DNA of 64,000 bases from Campylorhamphus procurvoides (Eukaryota > Chordata > Aves > Passeriformes > Dendrocolaptidae), in the NCBI GenBank assembly GCA_013396655.1, contig WBMV01003160.1, positions 1-64,000 of the forward strand, in the 5' to 3' direction. This document shows, piece by piece, positions 1 to 12,768 of the stretch (position 1 is its first letter; every line of letters begins with the position of its first letter). The position numbers and the translations under genes were made by a program. The notes below the pieces were generated by a model. The model ran no database searches and was not told the DNA's origin. It was given only the letters and a program-made list of their open reading frames with translations.

Positions 1-1865
1 CCTTGGGCTTGGCAGGGTGCCAAACTATCCTCTCTACTTTTTCTATTAATTCTAGAATGTTTCTGCTATATATCGATGGACAGAGAAATAGCAGCCAATA
101 TATATCCAGTACATGTAAATCAGTTTGTATGTAACTGCTACATGCTCCAAAACAAATTATAAATAATCTGTTGCATTTTCCTATAGCTATAAATGGACAG
201 TGTACTTTGAATGTGAAAGCAGACACACTTGCATATCAACAGGTTAGGCCATAAGACTACACTGACCCTTTGAGGTCAAAGAAAATAAAGCTAATGATTT
301 CAGCGTGCTTTTCAGTTAGATTCTGGGTATATGTACTTATGTCACCAGAGATGTATATTTTGACTGCAACAGTAAACAAAAGTATTTACAACTAAAGGAA
401 TCATCCTTAATGAACTACTCTTTTGCTTTCACTTACTAACCAAAATTTGCTTGGTTTGCTTCAGGAAGCTTTTACACAGGTTCACTCTCATTGCAGTAAA
501 ATGTAAACAAAAAATTCCTTAAACCCTTTTTTGCCTCCTTGCTTAATTTTAGAAAAAGTTTGGTGGTTCACAAATGGCTTCAATTAAGTAAAAATGTTTA
601 ATTTGTATAAGTCAAAAATTTGAAATAATCATGTTTAGAAATTCAAATTAACATAATGAACAGAGGAAAATGCCTCTTCTAATCTTGATATTGTTTTAGG
701 TTGAAAACATTTCATTGTTGACATTTTATTTTGTTACTGGTTGAAGTTTAAATTACAACAGTGAATGCATATTTTTTTCAGGTTTAAATTTCTTTTTGTT
801 TAATATAGCTGTCAAGTCATGAAAAACAGTCAGATCATACAAATTACAGTTTTAAATAGAAAAATATTTTATAAGGCGGTTAAATTTCATCTGCCTTAGC
901 TTCAAAAAGAAATGGTTTACTTCAGATTTGCAAAGCCACTAGCTAAACTTTTGTATCTGATTTGCTTCATCTGTAAAGGCAAGCTGAAGCAAACTATTTC
1001 CTGCTGATGTTCACAGTAATCATATCCCCTTGTTTCTCAAACCATCAGAGATATAGGTTCTAAAAGCTAACTTGAAGTAACTGATGAAGAAAGAGTTTTA
1101 TTCTAGTTGTCTATTTCATCTAATAACCTTGCTAAATCGTCTGACAACAAATGTAAATTTTGTTTCTATTCAGAATTAATCACTTGAAAGAATTAAGAAT
1201 TAGTCCAGCACAAAATACTTTTGAGGGGAGCATATTCTGTTGAAATGAATGATTCTTCTGAAACTACTTTTCTTATAGTGGGTACAATTGCAAAGTTTCA
1301 TATTTTGTTATTAAAAAAATCTCATTTTACCATTTTCATGACAATTACATTTTCATTTTGATTTTGCCACTTGCATTTTACTTTCTATTTCTATTTTGTT
1401 TTTTTCCCCCCTCTGTAAATTACAACACACTAGAAGTTGCACCAGTCACAGCAATTTTCCATCCCTTATATCACCCCTGCTAAAACTTACCTTTCTGGAG
1501 TGTTTGAAGTCTGACTGGTTTGTTGTACACTGGAAATTCTTCCCATAATGGAACTTCTAGCTCCTGCACAGCTGTAAGAGCTGCTCCCAGTGCAAACAAG
1601 TTTTCTAAAAGCTCTTTACTGTTCTGTTCAGATTTCATGCAAAAGAGTAATAATTCTGCAAGAGACTCTCACAAAGTGTCCAATGACTGGTGCACATGAA
1701 GTATAGGTGAGGAGACTAACTGACAATGTCATGGATATACATCTCGGAAAATTCAGAACAGACTTGGCTGTCCAAAATGAAAAGGTTACACTTTCACGGT
1801 GATGACCTGGTTCTGTGGCTTATTTTTTAAGTAAAACATGAAATCTACCCACTTTAGTATAAGGG
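1..1865. other. AT-rich unique sequence, no gene seen
   Basis: No recognisable exon, transposon or RNA gene. Stops are dense in all frames; the only longer open frame, on the minus strand at 1786-2088, overlaps the CR1 tail that follows and has no family features. Probably intronic or intergenic. Confidence 0.6.
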
Positions 1866-1934
1866 AAGTGAGGTTGGACCAGATGACCCCACTCTGGTCC
1901 TTTCCAACCTTGTCCATTTTGTGATTCTGTGAAA
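1866..1934 (+). mobile_element. CR1 LINE, short 3'-end fragment
   Basis: The segment reads like the terminal 3' untranslated part of an avian CR1 retrotransposon: a GGTTGGACCAGATGACC block, then a TCCTTTCCAACCTTG block, then a short terminal ATTCTGTGA motif. CR1 copies are typically heavily 5' truncated and end in a short 8-bp-type repeat instead of poly(A), which fits. Nothing upstream looks like CR1, so this would be an extreme 5' truncation of about 70 bp. The family call rests on recognition of these blocks; the subfamily cannot be assigned by eye. Confidence 0.8.
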
Positions 1935-2427
1935 GGAACAAGCAAGTTTTCCCTCCAGAAGGATGCTCAAGGCTGGAGATCTGGTATGACAAGTGCTCAT
2001 GTGACTCTGGGACCATCACCTGAGCAGGTATGTGCGACACTTCTGATGTGTTCGTGACCACAGAGTCTCCCTGTTGGCTAATTCTCATCTAGGGATTCCT
2101 GAGCTGGGGGACACTGAATGGTTCCAGCCCCCATGGCTGCCTTTTGCTGTGCATCTGTGAGGGGTTTGGCTCTCTGAATGTGATCTGCAGAAAGCCTCTC
2201 CATGCAGAGAGAAACTCCGTGCAGAGCTTTCTGTGATCATTTTTTAGTTGCCTAAGTCCTTTGTTGGCTCAAGCCTTTAGTACAAAAAAAGGCTGTAGCT
2301 GAATCAAAGGACATTTAGGGCAGGACTATAAAAAATGAAGTTGTTTAACAAAGATCGTCTCCTGTCCAGATATCACAGTGTACTATTTTTCAGTGAAACT
2401 GTTGAATTTTTTTTACTTGTCTAATCT

Positions 2428-2450
2428 GAAAAAAAACCCCAAAAAAAACA
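2428..2450. repeat. C/A-only low-complexity tract
   Basis: A-runs flanking CCCC; one of a scattered class of tracts with only A and C on one strand. Confidence 0.8.
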
Positions 2451-3396
2451 TTACTGGTTTGATTTTCAAAGTTTTCTGCATGTGTAGTTTCAGTTAGCTT
2501 CACTGGTTATATACTGTTGCTTATGTTAAGTATTCTTCATTGTTATTAAATTTATATTTTCCATATAGTCTGTTTGGCTTTTTGTTTTGTTTGGTGTTCC
2601 ACAAAAGTATACAGTTTCTTCCTTTAAGGAAAGAATATATATTGTATGAATGCATATGGCTCATTTTTTTGACTGTTGCTGTGTATTTCTGACAACCTAT
2701 TCAGGCTTTAATGAAAGTTTTGATGTAACCGACTGCCAGCATCTGAAAGAGAATGTCAGGAGTAGTGCTTGAAAGGTATATACTTTTTCCAGGCCAGTTG
2801 AATAATGAAAACATGTTTAATTATTTCCAGCCTCTCGAATAGTGTACAGTGTAATTAAGTATGATGTGTATTTCCCAGCTAATTAGAGAAAACTGTAGTA
2901 CCAGTTGGTACTTGGACAGAAAAGTACCTCTGAAGAGCAATAAAACAAGTTTATCACTTCTTGTGTTTGTCATAATAGTAGTAAGAATACAATACATAAA
3001 AAAATTTAGGAAAGCTGTTAAGGAAATCTTCATAGCAAGATGAATTTCTAATAATTCACCCCAGGATCAAGTGTGTTGTTGTTGTCTTATTTGATTCAAG
3101 CCTTTTCTTTTTAAGTGTAGCTGCTTACCAACATGCTGGACCTCATGTCACACAACTCCCTATACTATCTTCTGCTCAGGTATCAAAATTTTTCCCTATG
3201 GATACTTGGATCCTCATGAATCCCCTGACACATACTCACAAAATTTTATGACATAGCTTACAGCTATTTTCTAACCCTATCTTCCAGAGCCACACTAAAT
3301 TTTGTGAATGACAGCTTTCTTATGAGGGCAAAAGAATCCACAAGAGAAGTCTTGAGAATTGTTATGTCCTAAAAGGCAAAAAGAAATAAGGCAAAG

Positions 3397-3431
3397 AACA
3401 AAAAAACTCACCCAAAACAACAAAACCAAAG
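3397..3431. repeat. C/A-rich low-complexity tract
   Basis: AACAAAAA / CCCAAAACAACAAAACC type sequence, nearly free of G and T. Confidence 0.7.
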
Positions 3432-4075
3432 TACATCAGTGATATCATAATTGTCATCTGAAGGATTTAAAGCTAGTTTCATCATATTGGTGAAGTCAGA
3501 ATCCAGCTCTTGAATTCTGACTGTCTGAGAATAGAAAGAAATATACTAAGACCCACTGCAATACCATCTTAAGAAGTCTATCTAGCCTTCCTTGGATTCT
3601 TTCAATCCTTTGGTAATCTCATATGAAGAAAAAAGAGAAGAGAACTCTCTCCAGCAAATACAAGTATTTCTATCTTTTTACTTTTTCTTCATTGCTCTTT
3701 CCCCATTTTTGTTATTTCATTGTAAACGGAAAGGTAATTTTGCCTGAATCAAACTTAGCATAATCTCTCATTCTGTGATAATGAAGTATTATATTTACAT
3801 TTCTTTCAAAGTACAGCCTAAATGTTTCTCTCTGGTTTTGTGAAGTATTTCAGTGGTTTACTTCTGAGACACAGTACACAACAGAGTCAGGAAAAACTCA
3901 GCTGGGTTTAATTTTTACATGCCTGTTAGTCTCACTTCAGTGCCTGGTAAAGTTATAGAGAAGATTATTCTGGGAAGTATGGAAAACCACCTAAAGGACA
4001 ACATAGTCATCTGTCATGAATGGCTTCATGAGAGAAAAGTTGTGATTTTCAAATATTTTTTCCTTTTATGACAAG

Positions 4076-4279
4076 GTGACCCACCTAGTTGATCAAGGGA
4101 AGCCAGTTGGTGGAATCTTGAATTTCAGCAGAGATTTTGATACTGTTTCTCACGATATCCTTCTGGACAAAATGTCCAACACACAGCTGGATAAAAACAT
4201 CAGGCTGTGGGTGAACAATTGGCTCATGAGTCAAGCACAAAGGGTGGCAAAAGTGAATGGGGTGACATCAGACTGGTGA
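4076..4279 (+). pseudogene. CR1 reverse transcriptase fragment (fingers/palm), broken
   Basis: This 67-codon open stretch covers the CR1 RT around motif A. It reads GGILNFSRDFDTVSHD, matching the LINE pattern LDxSKAFDTVSH, except that the catalytic Asp position is Asn. A CWNNWL-like block, seen as LWVNNWLMSQAQRV, follows, as expected for CR1. The frame ends at a TGA just before PVTSGVPQG; the same frame continues after the stop, so the stop is a point mutation, plausibly from an Arg codon CGA by CpG decay (inference). No function is expected. Confidence 0.88.
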
Positions 4280-4627
4280 CCTGTCACTAGTGGGGTTCCA
4301 CAGGGCTCCATCTTGGGCCCTATGCTCTTCAATATCCTCATAAATGACTTGGATAGGGTCATAAGGATTGGAAGGGACACTAAGCAAGTTTGCAGATGAT
4401 AAAAAACTGAAAGGAGCTGTTGACTCCTTTGAAGGCAGGTAGACTCTGCAGAGAGATCTTGATAAATTAGAGGACTGGGCAACCACCAACCACATGAAGT
4501 TCAACAAGCCAAAGTGCCAGCTCCTGCACCTGAGATGGGGAAACTCCAGTTGTATGTAAGACTAGGGAATGAGAGATTGTAGAGCAGTGCTGCAGAAAGG
4601 GATCTGGGGATCCTGGTCGACAGCAAG

Positions 4628-4951
4628 TTGAATGAATCCAGCAGTACTCTGGCATCCAGGAGGGCTGACCTGAAGGGCATCAGACAAAGCATCGCCAGCC
4701 AGTTGAGGGAGGAGATTGTCCCACTCTGCTCTGCACTTGGGCAGCCTCACCTTCAATATTGTGAGCAGTTTGGGGCACCACAAGATAAGAAATATATTAA
4801 GCACATAGAGAGTGTCCAAAGGAGAGCAATGAAGATGGTGAAGGGCCTTGAGAGGAAGACATATGAGGAGCAGCTGAGGTCACTTGATCTGTTCAGACTG
4901 GAGAAGAGGAGACTGAGGGGAGACCTCACTGCAGTTACAACTTCCTTGTGA
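4628..4951 (+). pseudogene. CR1 ORF2 C-terminal fragment, broken
   Basis: This 107-codon open stretch matches the CR1 ORF2 region after the RT core: PLCSALGQPHLQYCEQFGAP, then IESVQRRAMKMVKGLE, then YEEQLRSLDLFRLEKRRLRG. This order is diagnostic of CR1 ORF2. The Met at 4628 is internal and not a real start, because the preceding bases continue the homology (LVDSKLN). The C-terminal part normally following LRGDL is truncated by a stop near 4949. It is a decayed remnant with no expected product. Confidence 0.9.
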
Positions 4952-6520
4952 AGGGAAGAGGAGGGACAGGCACTGATGTCTTCTCTGTGCTGATCTGTGA
5001 TAGGACTTGAGGGAATGGCCTGAAGTTGTGTCAGTGGAGTTTCAGTTTGGATATTAGAACCAACCAGAGGGTGGTTGGGCACTTGAACAGGATCTCCAGG
5101 AAAGTGATCACAGCGCCAAGCCTGACAGAGTTCAAGAAGTATTTGGACAATATTCTCAGGCACCTGGTGTGATTTTTGAGGATGTCCTGTGCAGATCTAA
5201 GAGTTGGACTTGATAATCCTTCTGTGTCCCTTCCAACTCAGAATATTCTGTGATTCTGTGGTTCTGTAATACCAGAGCATAAGTAGTTTTAAGTGTGGAA
5301 GTGAGAAAGACGCAGAAATTTTCTTGTTATTCACAGAATGACTACAAGATAAGCAAGTGAGTTCTTTCTTTGGATATATCAAAATTCTCAAAGTAAGGTT
5401 GGAAAGTTTAATTTTGCCTTTCTCTGCTTCAGTACCAACCATTAGACTAGTTGTGATTCTCATGTAAGATGTCAGGCACCTCTGCCACTGCTTCTCTCCC
5501 TCTCCCAGGAGGCTTAGGACAGTGGCATGTCACTTACAGATCCATGGTCAGGGATTTAGTGTCATGAAGTTGTCTTTCATGAAAAGGACAATACCCAAGA
5601 TCCCTCCTTTAAAGGGGATGGATAACCATTGTATTTGTTTTCATTCGTTTCATTATCTTTAATTTCAAAGACATATTATGGTCAATATGTCTCATCTGAT
5701 CTAAGCTATAAATGGAGTGTTAGGAGTGGAAAACACATGAAAACCACAACACAGCTGAACATTCTTTTAAATCATAGCGCCTATAATGATATTATTGATC
5801 TTTACAGTATACTAATGGGGAATTGCCTCATGTTCTATGCATTCTTCCAAGAATTCCTTGCAGTCACCTGTAATTTATGGAGCTGGGAAAAATTAGCAAT
5901 AGCCTGAACTGTGTCGGGGTTATACCTAAGAAAGTGCAGCTCTACAGTCAATAACTACAGTTAAACTGTAACCTGAGACTGCTCATACCCACTGAGACAT
6001 GAAATGAGACTGTGAGCTCATGAACCCTTGGCAACAATGCCATTCCCATTGATGTTATCACCAGTTAAACTGTACTCGGTGGGAATTAATTGTCCAAAAA
6101 ATCCAAGTATAGGAAAAGCCACTGTGCATGCAATTGCTCACTGTAAACAGAGAGAGATTAAGAGCATTACAAAAGATATTTTCCCCACACATCCTGTTGA
6201 ATGTGCACTTGTATATATTAAATATAAAATGTTATTAGATTTTCAGATTTTTGCTGAAAATGGCTCACAGCTAACTAAAGGAGGCACTTAATTCTGCTAG
6301 CTTTGATACACAGCTGTTCAAATAATTTAGGCATCAGGGAGATGACCTGCAGGACTAATTGCACTTGAACTTTTCTTTTTTTAAAGGACTAAGTCTGCTT
6401 TCCTTTTATTTTCTCTAAGAAGAGTTGTAGACCTTGTGTCCTCAGCACAAAGAAGATGAACAGCGCAAAAACTTAAGAGGAAACAGACACAGAAATGAAG
6501 GGTTTGGGTTTCTTTGTCTT

Positions 6521-6554
6521 GTGGGGGTTTTTTTGTGTTTTTTTTTTTCCCCCC
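6521..6554. repeat. G/T tract ending in C run
   Basis: GTGGGGG followed by T-runs with a TGTG break and a terminal CCCCCC. Confidence 0.75.
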
Positions 6555-9500
6555 ACAAATCCTTCCCTTCCCACTGCAGTAAGAGGCAGCAACAATATCT
6601 TACAGAGGCAGAGCCCTGAGTATGCTAATAGGCTTTAACGGCCCTGACATGCCTCCCCTGGGCCATCCACTCCTGAAATAGTCTCAAGAGACCAATTTCA
6701 GCTCAGGTTTGCGAGTTTAGTCTTTTCCTGAGTTAGTACTACATGGACCCCTGGTTTAGGTATGTTGTATTTTCTCCAGCCTTCTCTCTGTCCCCAGTGC
6801 TTTTTGTCACTCACTGGGCTTTCTCCTTGCTATACTGGTGAATCTGTTGGACTCTGTTGGCAGCACTAAGTGTGCTTGCTGAGTTAGGCTTCTGTTCCCC
6901 CTGGCCCTGGCTGCTGAGGGGACAGCTGGGCCTTGCTGTTCCATGATGTGCAGTACATGGATACCATTTGATCCCCAGGTAGTGCTCCAGAGGACAGGGG
7001 CAATCTTGGTGCCTTTGATGTTATATTCTGGAAGTAGTTTTCCTTCAAACCTTTGTTTAGTACATCACTTTTGTCGCAAGAAAGGAAGGAAGAATGATTT
7101 TTCCTAAGTAATCAAGGATTACACGATAACATACAATGCAGTGACCTAATTTTCAAAGATGGTGACAAAGAGCTGTTTCTGCTGGTGTCAGGGTCAGATG
7201 GTGTTCAGCACTTCTTCAACTCAGCTCCCTAAATATTAAGGTCCTTGCCCAAGCCTTGGAAGAGTTTTAATAACTCCACTTTTTTCTGATTGCTCTGTAG
7301 AATGGTTTGTACCTTTTTGGAGGTAACTAAAGCATGGAGTAATTGGGCTGTGCTCTTAATGTGTTCCTATAGTGAAGGCAAGAAGGATGATTAAGAGATA
7401 CTTATATTCCATGTATGCAAGCCAGGGGAGGAACATTTTTGCTAGAGGTGCAGAACAGATTGACTTTAATCCTATTTCTGCCTTCACAGCAGTTAAAAAG
7501 GGGGCAGAGTGAATATGCATGTCTCAGAACTTTGCTTGTGTCAGTCCTGTTGTGTCTGAATCACTACTAATACTGAAAGAGAATTTGAAGCTGTCACCAG
7601 TATACCTTGCATCTTAATTCATTTAAAGCTAGGGGATGGATTTAAGTCCTTTGTATTTTTCTGTGGTGACATGAAAAAAGAGATCAATTTATCCACTTGA
7701 TGCACTTGGCTGAAGTGAAATATGCTATACCAGACCAACAAAGCTGAGAAAAATATTTGAGGTGTGCTTACTAGTAGAGGTTTAAAACTAGTAACATGCT
7801 AGTTTTCATTTTGCAAAATCTATTGTGCACATGCAAGGAGGAATAGCTCAGATTTTGTAGTTTACAGTGAAACACTCCTTCAGGTTAAATTAGACCTAAG
7901 GTAATAGTCTTTTTTGCTGGGTTGTCAGTTGATGTTTGATCCCTGCTAGCAGTGCTTACAAGAAAAAATTTTTTGGACATTGTCCTTACTTTCAGTCCAG
8001 GTTTTGACTAGGGCTGTGAAACAAACAAAAGTAGAGGGAAAACAGCTCAAAACAATTTCTCTCTGTATAAAGCTTCAGTTAAGTTTCCCTTCTTAGGTAC
8101 AGTAAGAGATTCGTGTGTGAAGGACTCTTAATATGAATGCATACATGTGCCATATATGCAATGCTTTTCAATGACAGATAAACACATACAAAATTCTCTT
8201 GTGGCTTATTTTTTTTTTGTTGTTGTTGCTGTAAAATATATTTGTACACTATGTTGGGAAGGGTTCCAGTGACTCTGCAGTCACACTGGAGCACAGAGGG
8301 ATAGTACTATGTAAAATACTTATTAAGAAAGAATAGCTTATACCACAACCACCCTTGCTAAACTTAGATACCTTCTTTTTTGTCTGATGGTTATGGGTAA
8401 GAAAAAGAGGACACTGAGCTGCCTCACTGACAGCCTCCTTCGTGCCTGCAATAGATTTTATGTATGTATAACATAAGCAGAGGCAGCTGACAGCTCCTTG
8501 ATTTTTAGCAAGTTATGGTTAGTGTGCACACATGACTCAATATAAGACTAGTTAATGTCAACTTTAATTCTTATTCATCCTTCACCTCCCCATTTACATT
8601 GTGCATCACCCTCTCCTTTACTCAACTGTGCTTAGTTTTTATTCTTCCCTCTTTTGAAAATGTTCTTTTATTTTCAAGACAAAGATTAATTAAACTGATG
8701 TTATTGCTACTTATTTTGCATAATAGCATTGCATTATATGATAAATTTCTAATAAAAACTGTTAAGTAAGCATATAACCAAGAGAAAAAAGCCGTGTGAA
8801 CTGCTGTGTACAGAGGACATGTAAGTGTCCAACAGTTTCCAGAAAAGTTACATTTCTGATGTGTTCTTGTCCAAGTTTGAAGAAGTACGTAGAAAAACAG
8901 TGTCTCGATAAGTTAAAAATGTGCATATAATGAAATTATCTGTAAATATCTGTCATGTACTATTGTTACTGAAGTCATGTTCATTAACAGATGCTTACAA
9001 AGTGTCAGTATGTATTGATTAATGACAGGACTAGAAGGGATACCAGACACTGTGGCATCCATACCAACAGAGACTTTTCTCTCCCCTTCAAAGGTACAAA
9101 TTAAACTAAAATGCTGAAAGTAAAATTTCTTTAAAAGTGATGCAAGTCATTATTAGTGTGTCACTTCTTTACATGGCAATTGCCTTGAGTTTTAAAACCT
9201 TGGACAAAGAGATTTCTTGTGCAATGTGCTAGAATGACAGTCACCAGGACCAGGCTTCTCAACAATCAAGACTCTAACCTGGGGAGGGAACATGGGATAA
9301 AAAGATAGATTAGATACCTTACCTAGTCAATAAGAAAAACAGAGAGAAGGCTTTTGTTTGATTCTGCCCCTCTGCCTTTTTGTTTTCACTTCCAGGCTGA
9401 AGTCTCAACACTTTTAGATGTTTATTCAAACTTTTCCTTTGATATGGTGCAATGGGGGTGGGACAGTGATGACCTTCACCCTATTGACCATTATGGTGAA

Positions 9501-10735
9501 CTAGTCTGACTGAAACTCTGAAATGGTAAACTGAAATTCAAGTTCTTGCCATTCTCTGGACATCCAGATCAGCATTTTTTAACATACTGTTTAGAAAAAT
9601 GGTAACTGTCTCTTTCTTACTGCTTTAAAATCAAGTGGGTATTTTACTGAAATGATACAGTTGACATGGATCATTTGGCTCTCGGTCAATGATAGCTAAC
9701 TAAAATCCCTAGATTATAGCATGCAGACTATCTTTGGCCTTAAAATCTGTTGTCAAGAGCCTTTGACTTATAGGTCAACTGCTAATCTTTACAAGAGTAT
9801 TCAAAGACTGATTTCACTTTCAGTTTTTTCTTTCACTGCATATATTGTATTGATACATGTTTTAAATTATTTTCCTAGTTTTAGAATTCATTTTGCAGAA
9901 TGGATAGAACCATTTTTGAGATTTGAGATTTTCCATTGGGCTTGGAGTCCTTTTTACATATTAATAACTTGTCTGGCTTAACTGTGGTGGAAGAAGATTG
10001 TTTTTCTGACCTTTTCTTTCTTTTCAGTTGTCATCATGGATCAGACTTTTTTTATTATTATTTTTTTGCATTACAATAATACCTGCAAGCTAATAAATAT
10101 CCTTGAGTTTACTGTCTATTAATTAATGCCTCATCAGACAACTTATTAGTTTTGTATTTACATATTATTAGCATGCTTTCTTCCCTCCTACTTCATCACA
10201 GAGCATATTTATTTATACAAATGCTGGATGGCTGCCTAGTTTTATTTTTCTGTATATACAGAAATAATAGAAAGATATGTGTAGTTCTTTAGGGATGGAA
10301 ATGGTCAGATCACATGAAGTCAGTTGCTAAGACCATATTAGAAATGCTTTTTCTAGCAATGGCAATATTATGCTTACTAGAAATGAGCTTCAATTTCACT
10401 CTTAGTAAAGAGTATTTGATTATTCTTTAGAAGGACAACAAGAACTGTAAAACATTCATAATTATCAGCTGAATATCAGGTGCAGGTTTGAGATCTGGTG
10501 ATAGGCTGGAGAAAAGGTTGCGGTAGGAAGTGCATTTGAGGTTCCGGGAATATTATGTACTACAGTACACCTCACATGTTGTTTGCATATTACAGTTTCC
10601 TACTAAGTGCAGTTATGAAAGCCCCAGAGTGAAAAACAGGCCAGAAGAAGGTGGCATCTGAGGCCTCTGTGTTTTCTTTCTTTTCTTCCACCCATTATGC
10701 CCTACGGTCAGAATGTAGTAAGCCATTTCTCTGGC

Positions 10736-10843
10736 AAAAAAAAAGGATGTCTTAAAAAAAAACCCCAAACCAAACAGAACCACATCCCCCTCCCCCAAGC
10801 AAACAAACAAACCAACCCCAAGAAAAAAAAAAACAACCAACCC
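10736..10843. repeat. C/A-only low-complexity tract, about 108 bp
   Basis: Almost only A and C on the plus strand, including CAAACAAACAAACC and CCCCCTCCCCC; interrupted once by GGATGTCTT. Confidence 0.88.
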
Positions 10844-12660
10844 TGTGTAAAATTTCTGTGATCCTCTCCATGTATTTATATCTCAAAGATTTCACTTTCA
10901 TATGAAATCTCAAGCTATCTGTCCTCCCACTCTGCTGGGGAGTGATGTGTGTCAAGCGAAGTATCTCCAAACCTCAGAACAAAATGCTATCTTTGTAAGC
11001 TTCTCTGCAAGACATCCTCCTGATAGGATAGTCCCCTTTCACCCCCTCACTTAGTCTGCTGCAGTTTTCCCACCCAGTCTGCTCCTTTTCATGTTTTATT
11101 TTCTCAAGACTTTCCCATTTTCTTTCTTAACTTATGCACACTTTTTCCAGATGTGTGGCAAACATTGCTTTTTCAGAACACAGTTTTAAAAACAAAAACA
11201 TTCCAAGAGCTAATTTATCTCAGAACATCGATGTCTTTGTGTGAGTAGATACCAGATGAGTTCAGAAGCTTGTGGGAGGCCTCTCTTTCCAGCCTTCCTG
11301 GTAATATGAGTCAAAACTCTATGTACTCAGCATGAAGAGGAAACCTTCTTCCCCTCGCACTGGAAAATATCTGCAGCTGAGCTGATATTAGTCCTTATGG
11401 TGGTTTAGCTGTTTATTTTGAGATTTTGTAATTTCATGATTTTAGAGCCATTCTATAATGATTACAAGCCTATTGAGGCTGCATGATATCATGGCCCATG
11501 TTTATGAAGGTACAAGGCTTTTTAATAAACTACTATTTTATCTACTAGTGGAGCAGTCTGGGAATATTAAGGCACTGAGATGAATGTAGGAGCTAAATCT
11601 AGTTTGTCTCTGAGAGCTTGAGTACCTAAACACCAATAAGATGAGACCAGAAGTTCTGAGATGAATTGAGACAAAGCTACTAATAAAAACACTTCTGTGT
11701 AGGGAATTTCTTTGGAAACTCCAAACATTGCAGAGAAAGTGTAGTCTTCAAATTAACTTAATGAATCCTAAATTATTTACTGCTTTGCTGGATGTGGAGA
11801 TGCTTCTTAAGGGCATTTTGATTAACTTTTGCTTTGAGGCTGTTGACTTTCTCTGAAATCTAATTCAAGCCCCTGTTTTATTCAAACAGCTCAAGTATTT
11901 TCAGATTATTTTTTGGAGCTTTATGGACAGAGCCTGAAATGGCTCTTGGCTGTGTTAACTAGTAATTACTCACTCCAGAAAATATCTAATGACTCAAACC
12001 AAGCCCAGTGCAGCTGCCATAGAAGAGATGTTCATAATCTTAAACATTGAAAGATACATGATGTAGTAATGGATCATGACAGCTAAAAACAAGGTCCTTT
12101 CCAATTTTTGTCATTACTCAGACTTAACACTGTTTGAATAATGTCAAGAATTATTTGTGAGTAATTTAGTTTACAACTGACATAAACACTTATTGGATAC
12201 ACTCTTTCTACTTGTGATCCATTCTAGTAGAGCATAGTTAGAAAGCAAATGTAGAAAGCATTTCCTTTCAAGAAGGCTTTTCTAAATGCATATGAAAAGT
12301 GTCAGTTTACAAGAAATGTTTTAGAAATAACAGGACAAACATATTAGGTAGCACAAGTATCTGCACAGATTTTAATACCAAATTTAATATGGAACAAAAT
12401 GGAATTGACTTTCCCCACCCATTCATTCCTTGATCACATCTCTGACATTGATAGTAAATTGGAGCCTCTTGTAGGTAGATGAATAGAATGAAATCTAGGC
12501 AAAATATGGTGTTTTCCTACAAGTTGTCAACTATTCATTAGACAAATATTTAGTCTTAATTACCTTGAATCAGGAAAGAATTATTTTTATTCATCACATT
12601 GTTCTATGTTATGCACAAACTAATATAGTACTTATTAATTTAATTTGTATTACCTAAAAG

Positions 12661-12768
12661 GTTGTGGTGGTTTGGTTTTGATTTTTTGTTTGTTTGTTTT
12701 GGGGGTTTTTATTTGTTTTTTTTTTGTTTGGTTTTTCTGGGGGTGTTTGTTTTATTGTTTTTTTTTTA
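12661..12768. repeat. G/T-only low-complexity tract, about 108 bp
   Basis: Almost only G and T on the plus strand, with TTTGTTTGTTTG, GGGGG and long T-runs: the complement class of the tract at 10736. Confidence 0.88.

Larger units (their letters stand above)
1935..3904. other. Unique AT-rich sequence, no gene seen
   Basis: No recognisable coding or RNA gene. It contains two short C/A-only tracts (2428-2450 and 3397-3431). Open frames of 60-70 codons on opposite strands near 2821-3043 overlap each other and look like chance. Confidence 0.55.
3905..5270 (+). mobile_element. CR1 LINE, 5'-truncated copy (RT to 3' end)
   Basis: A degenerate plus-strand copy of CR1 ORF2 and its 3' end. In order: an RT-upstream block reading MPVSLTSVPGKVIEKIIL near 3920-3975; RT motif A region ILNFSRDFDTVSHDILL near 4115-4165; the [11 protein letters not shown] motif near 4288-4320; the FADD box near 4390-4402; a KLEDW..NHMKFNK block near 4465-4508; and the C-terminal block with RREEI-type, YCEQFGAPQ and LFRLEKRRLRGDL sequence to about 4930. 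The 3' UTR ends at 5203-5270 with TCCCTTCCAACTCAG followed by ATTCTGTG-like repeats. It is dead: a stop interrupts DW*PVTSG at 4277-4279, the frame shifts before FADD, and the first Asp of motif A reads Asn. The endonuclease and 5' half are absent. The 5' boundary is approximate. This CR1 3' end resembles the tail of the SINE at 43838-43977. Confidence 0.93.

Noticed and set aside
2428..2450. Telomere-like (CCCCAAAA) sequence
   Set aside because: Only one unit is present, and the vertebrate telomere repeat is different; it belongs with the C/A tracts.
4231..5163. Minus-strand open frames of 62-136 codons
   Set aside because: They are antisense shadows of the CR1 ORF2 remnant.
10613..10970. 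Two Gly/Phe-rich minus-strand open frames
   Set aside because: They are translations of the low-complexity C/A tract.
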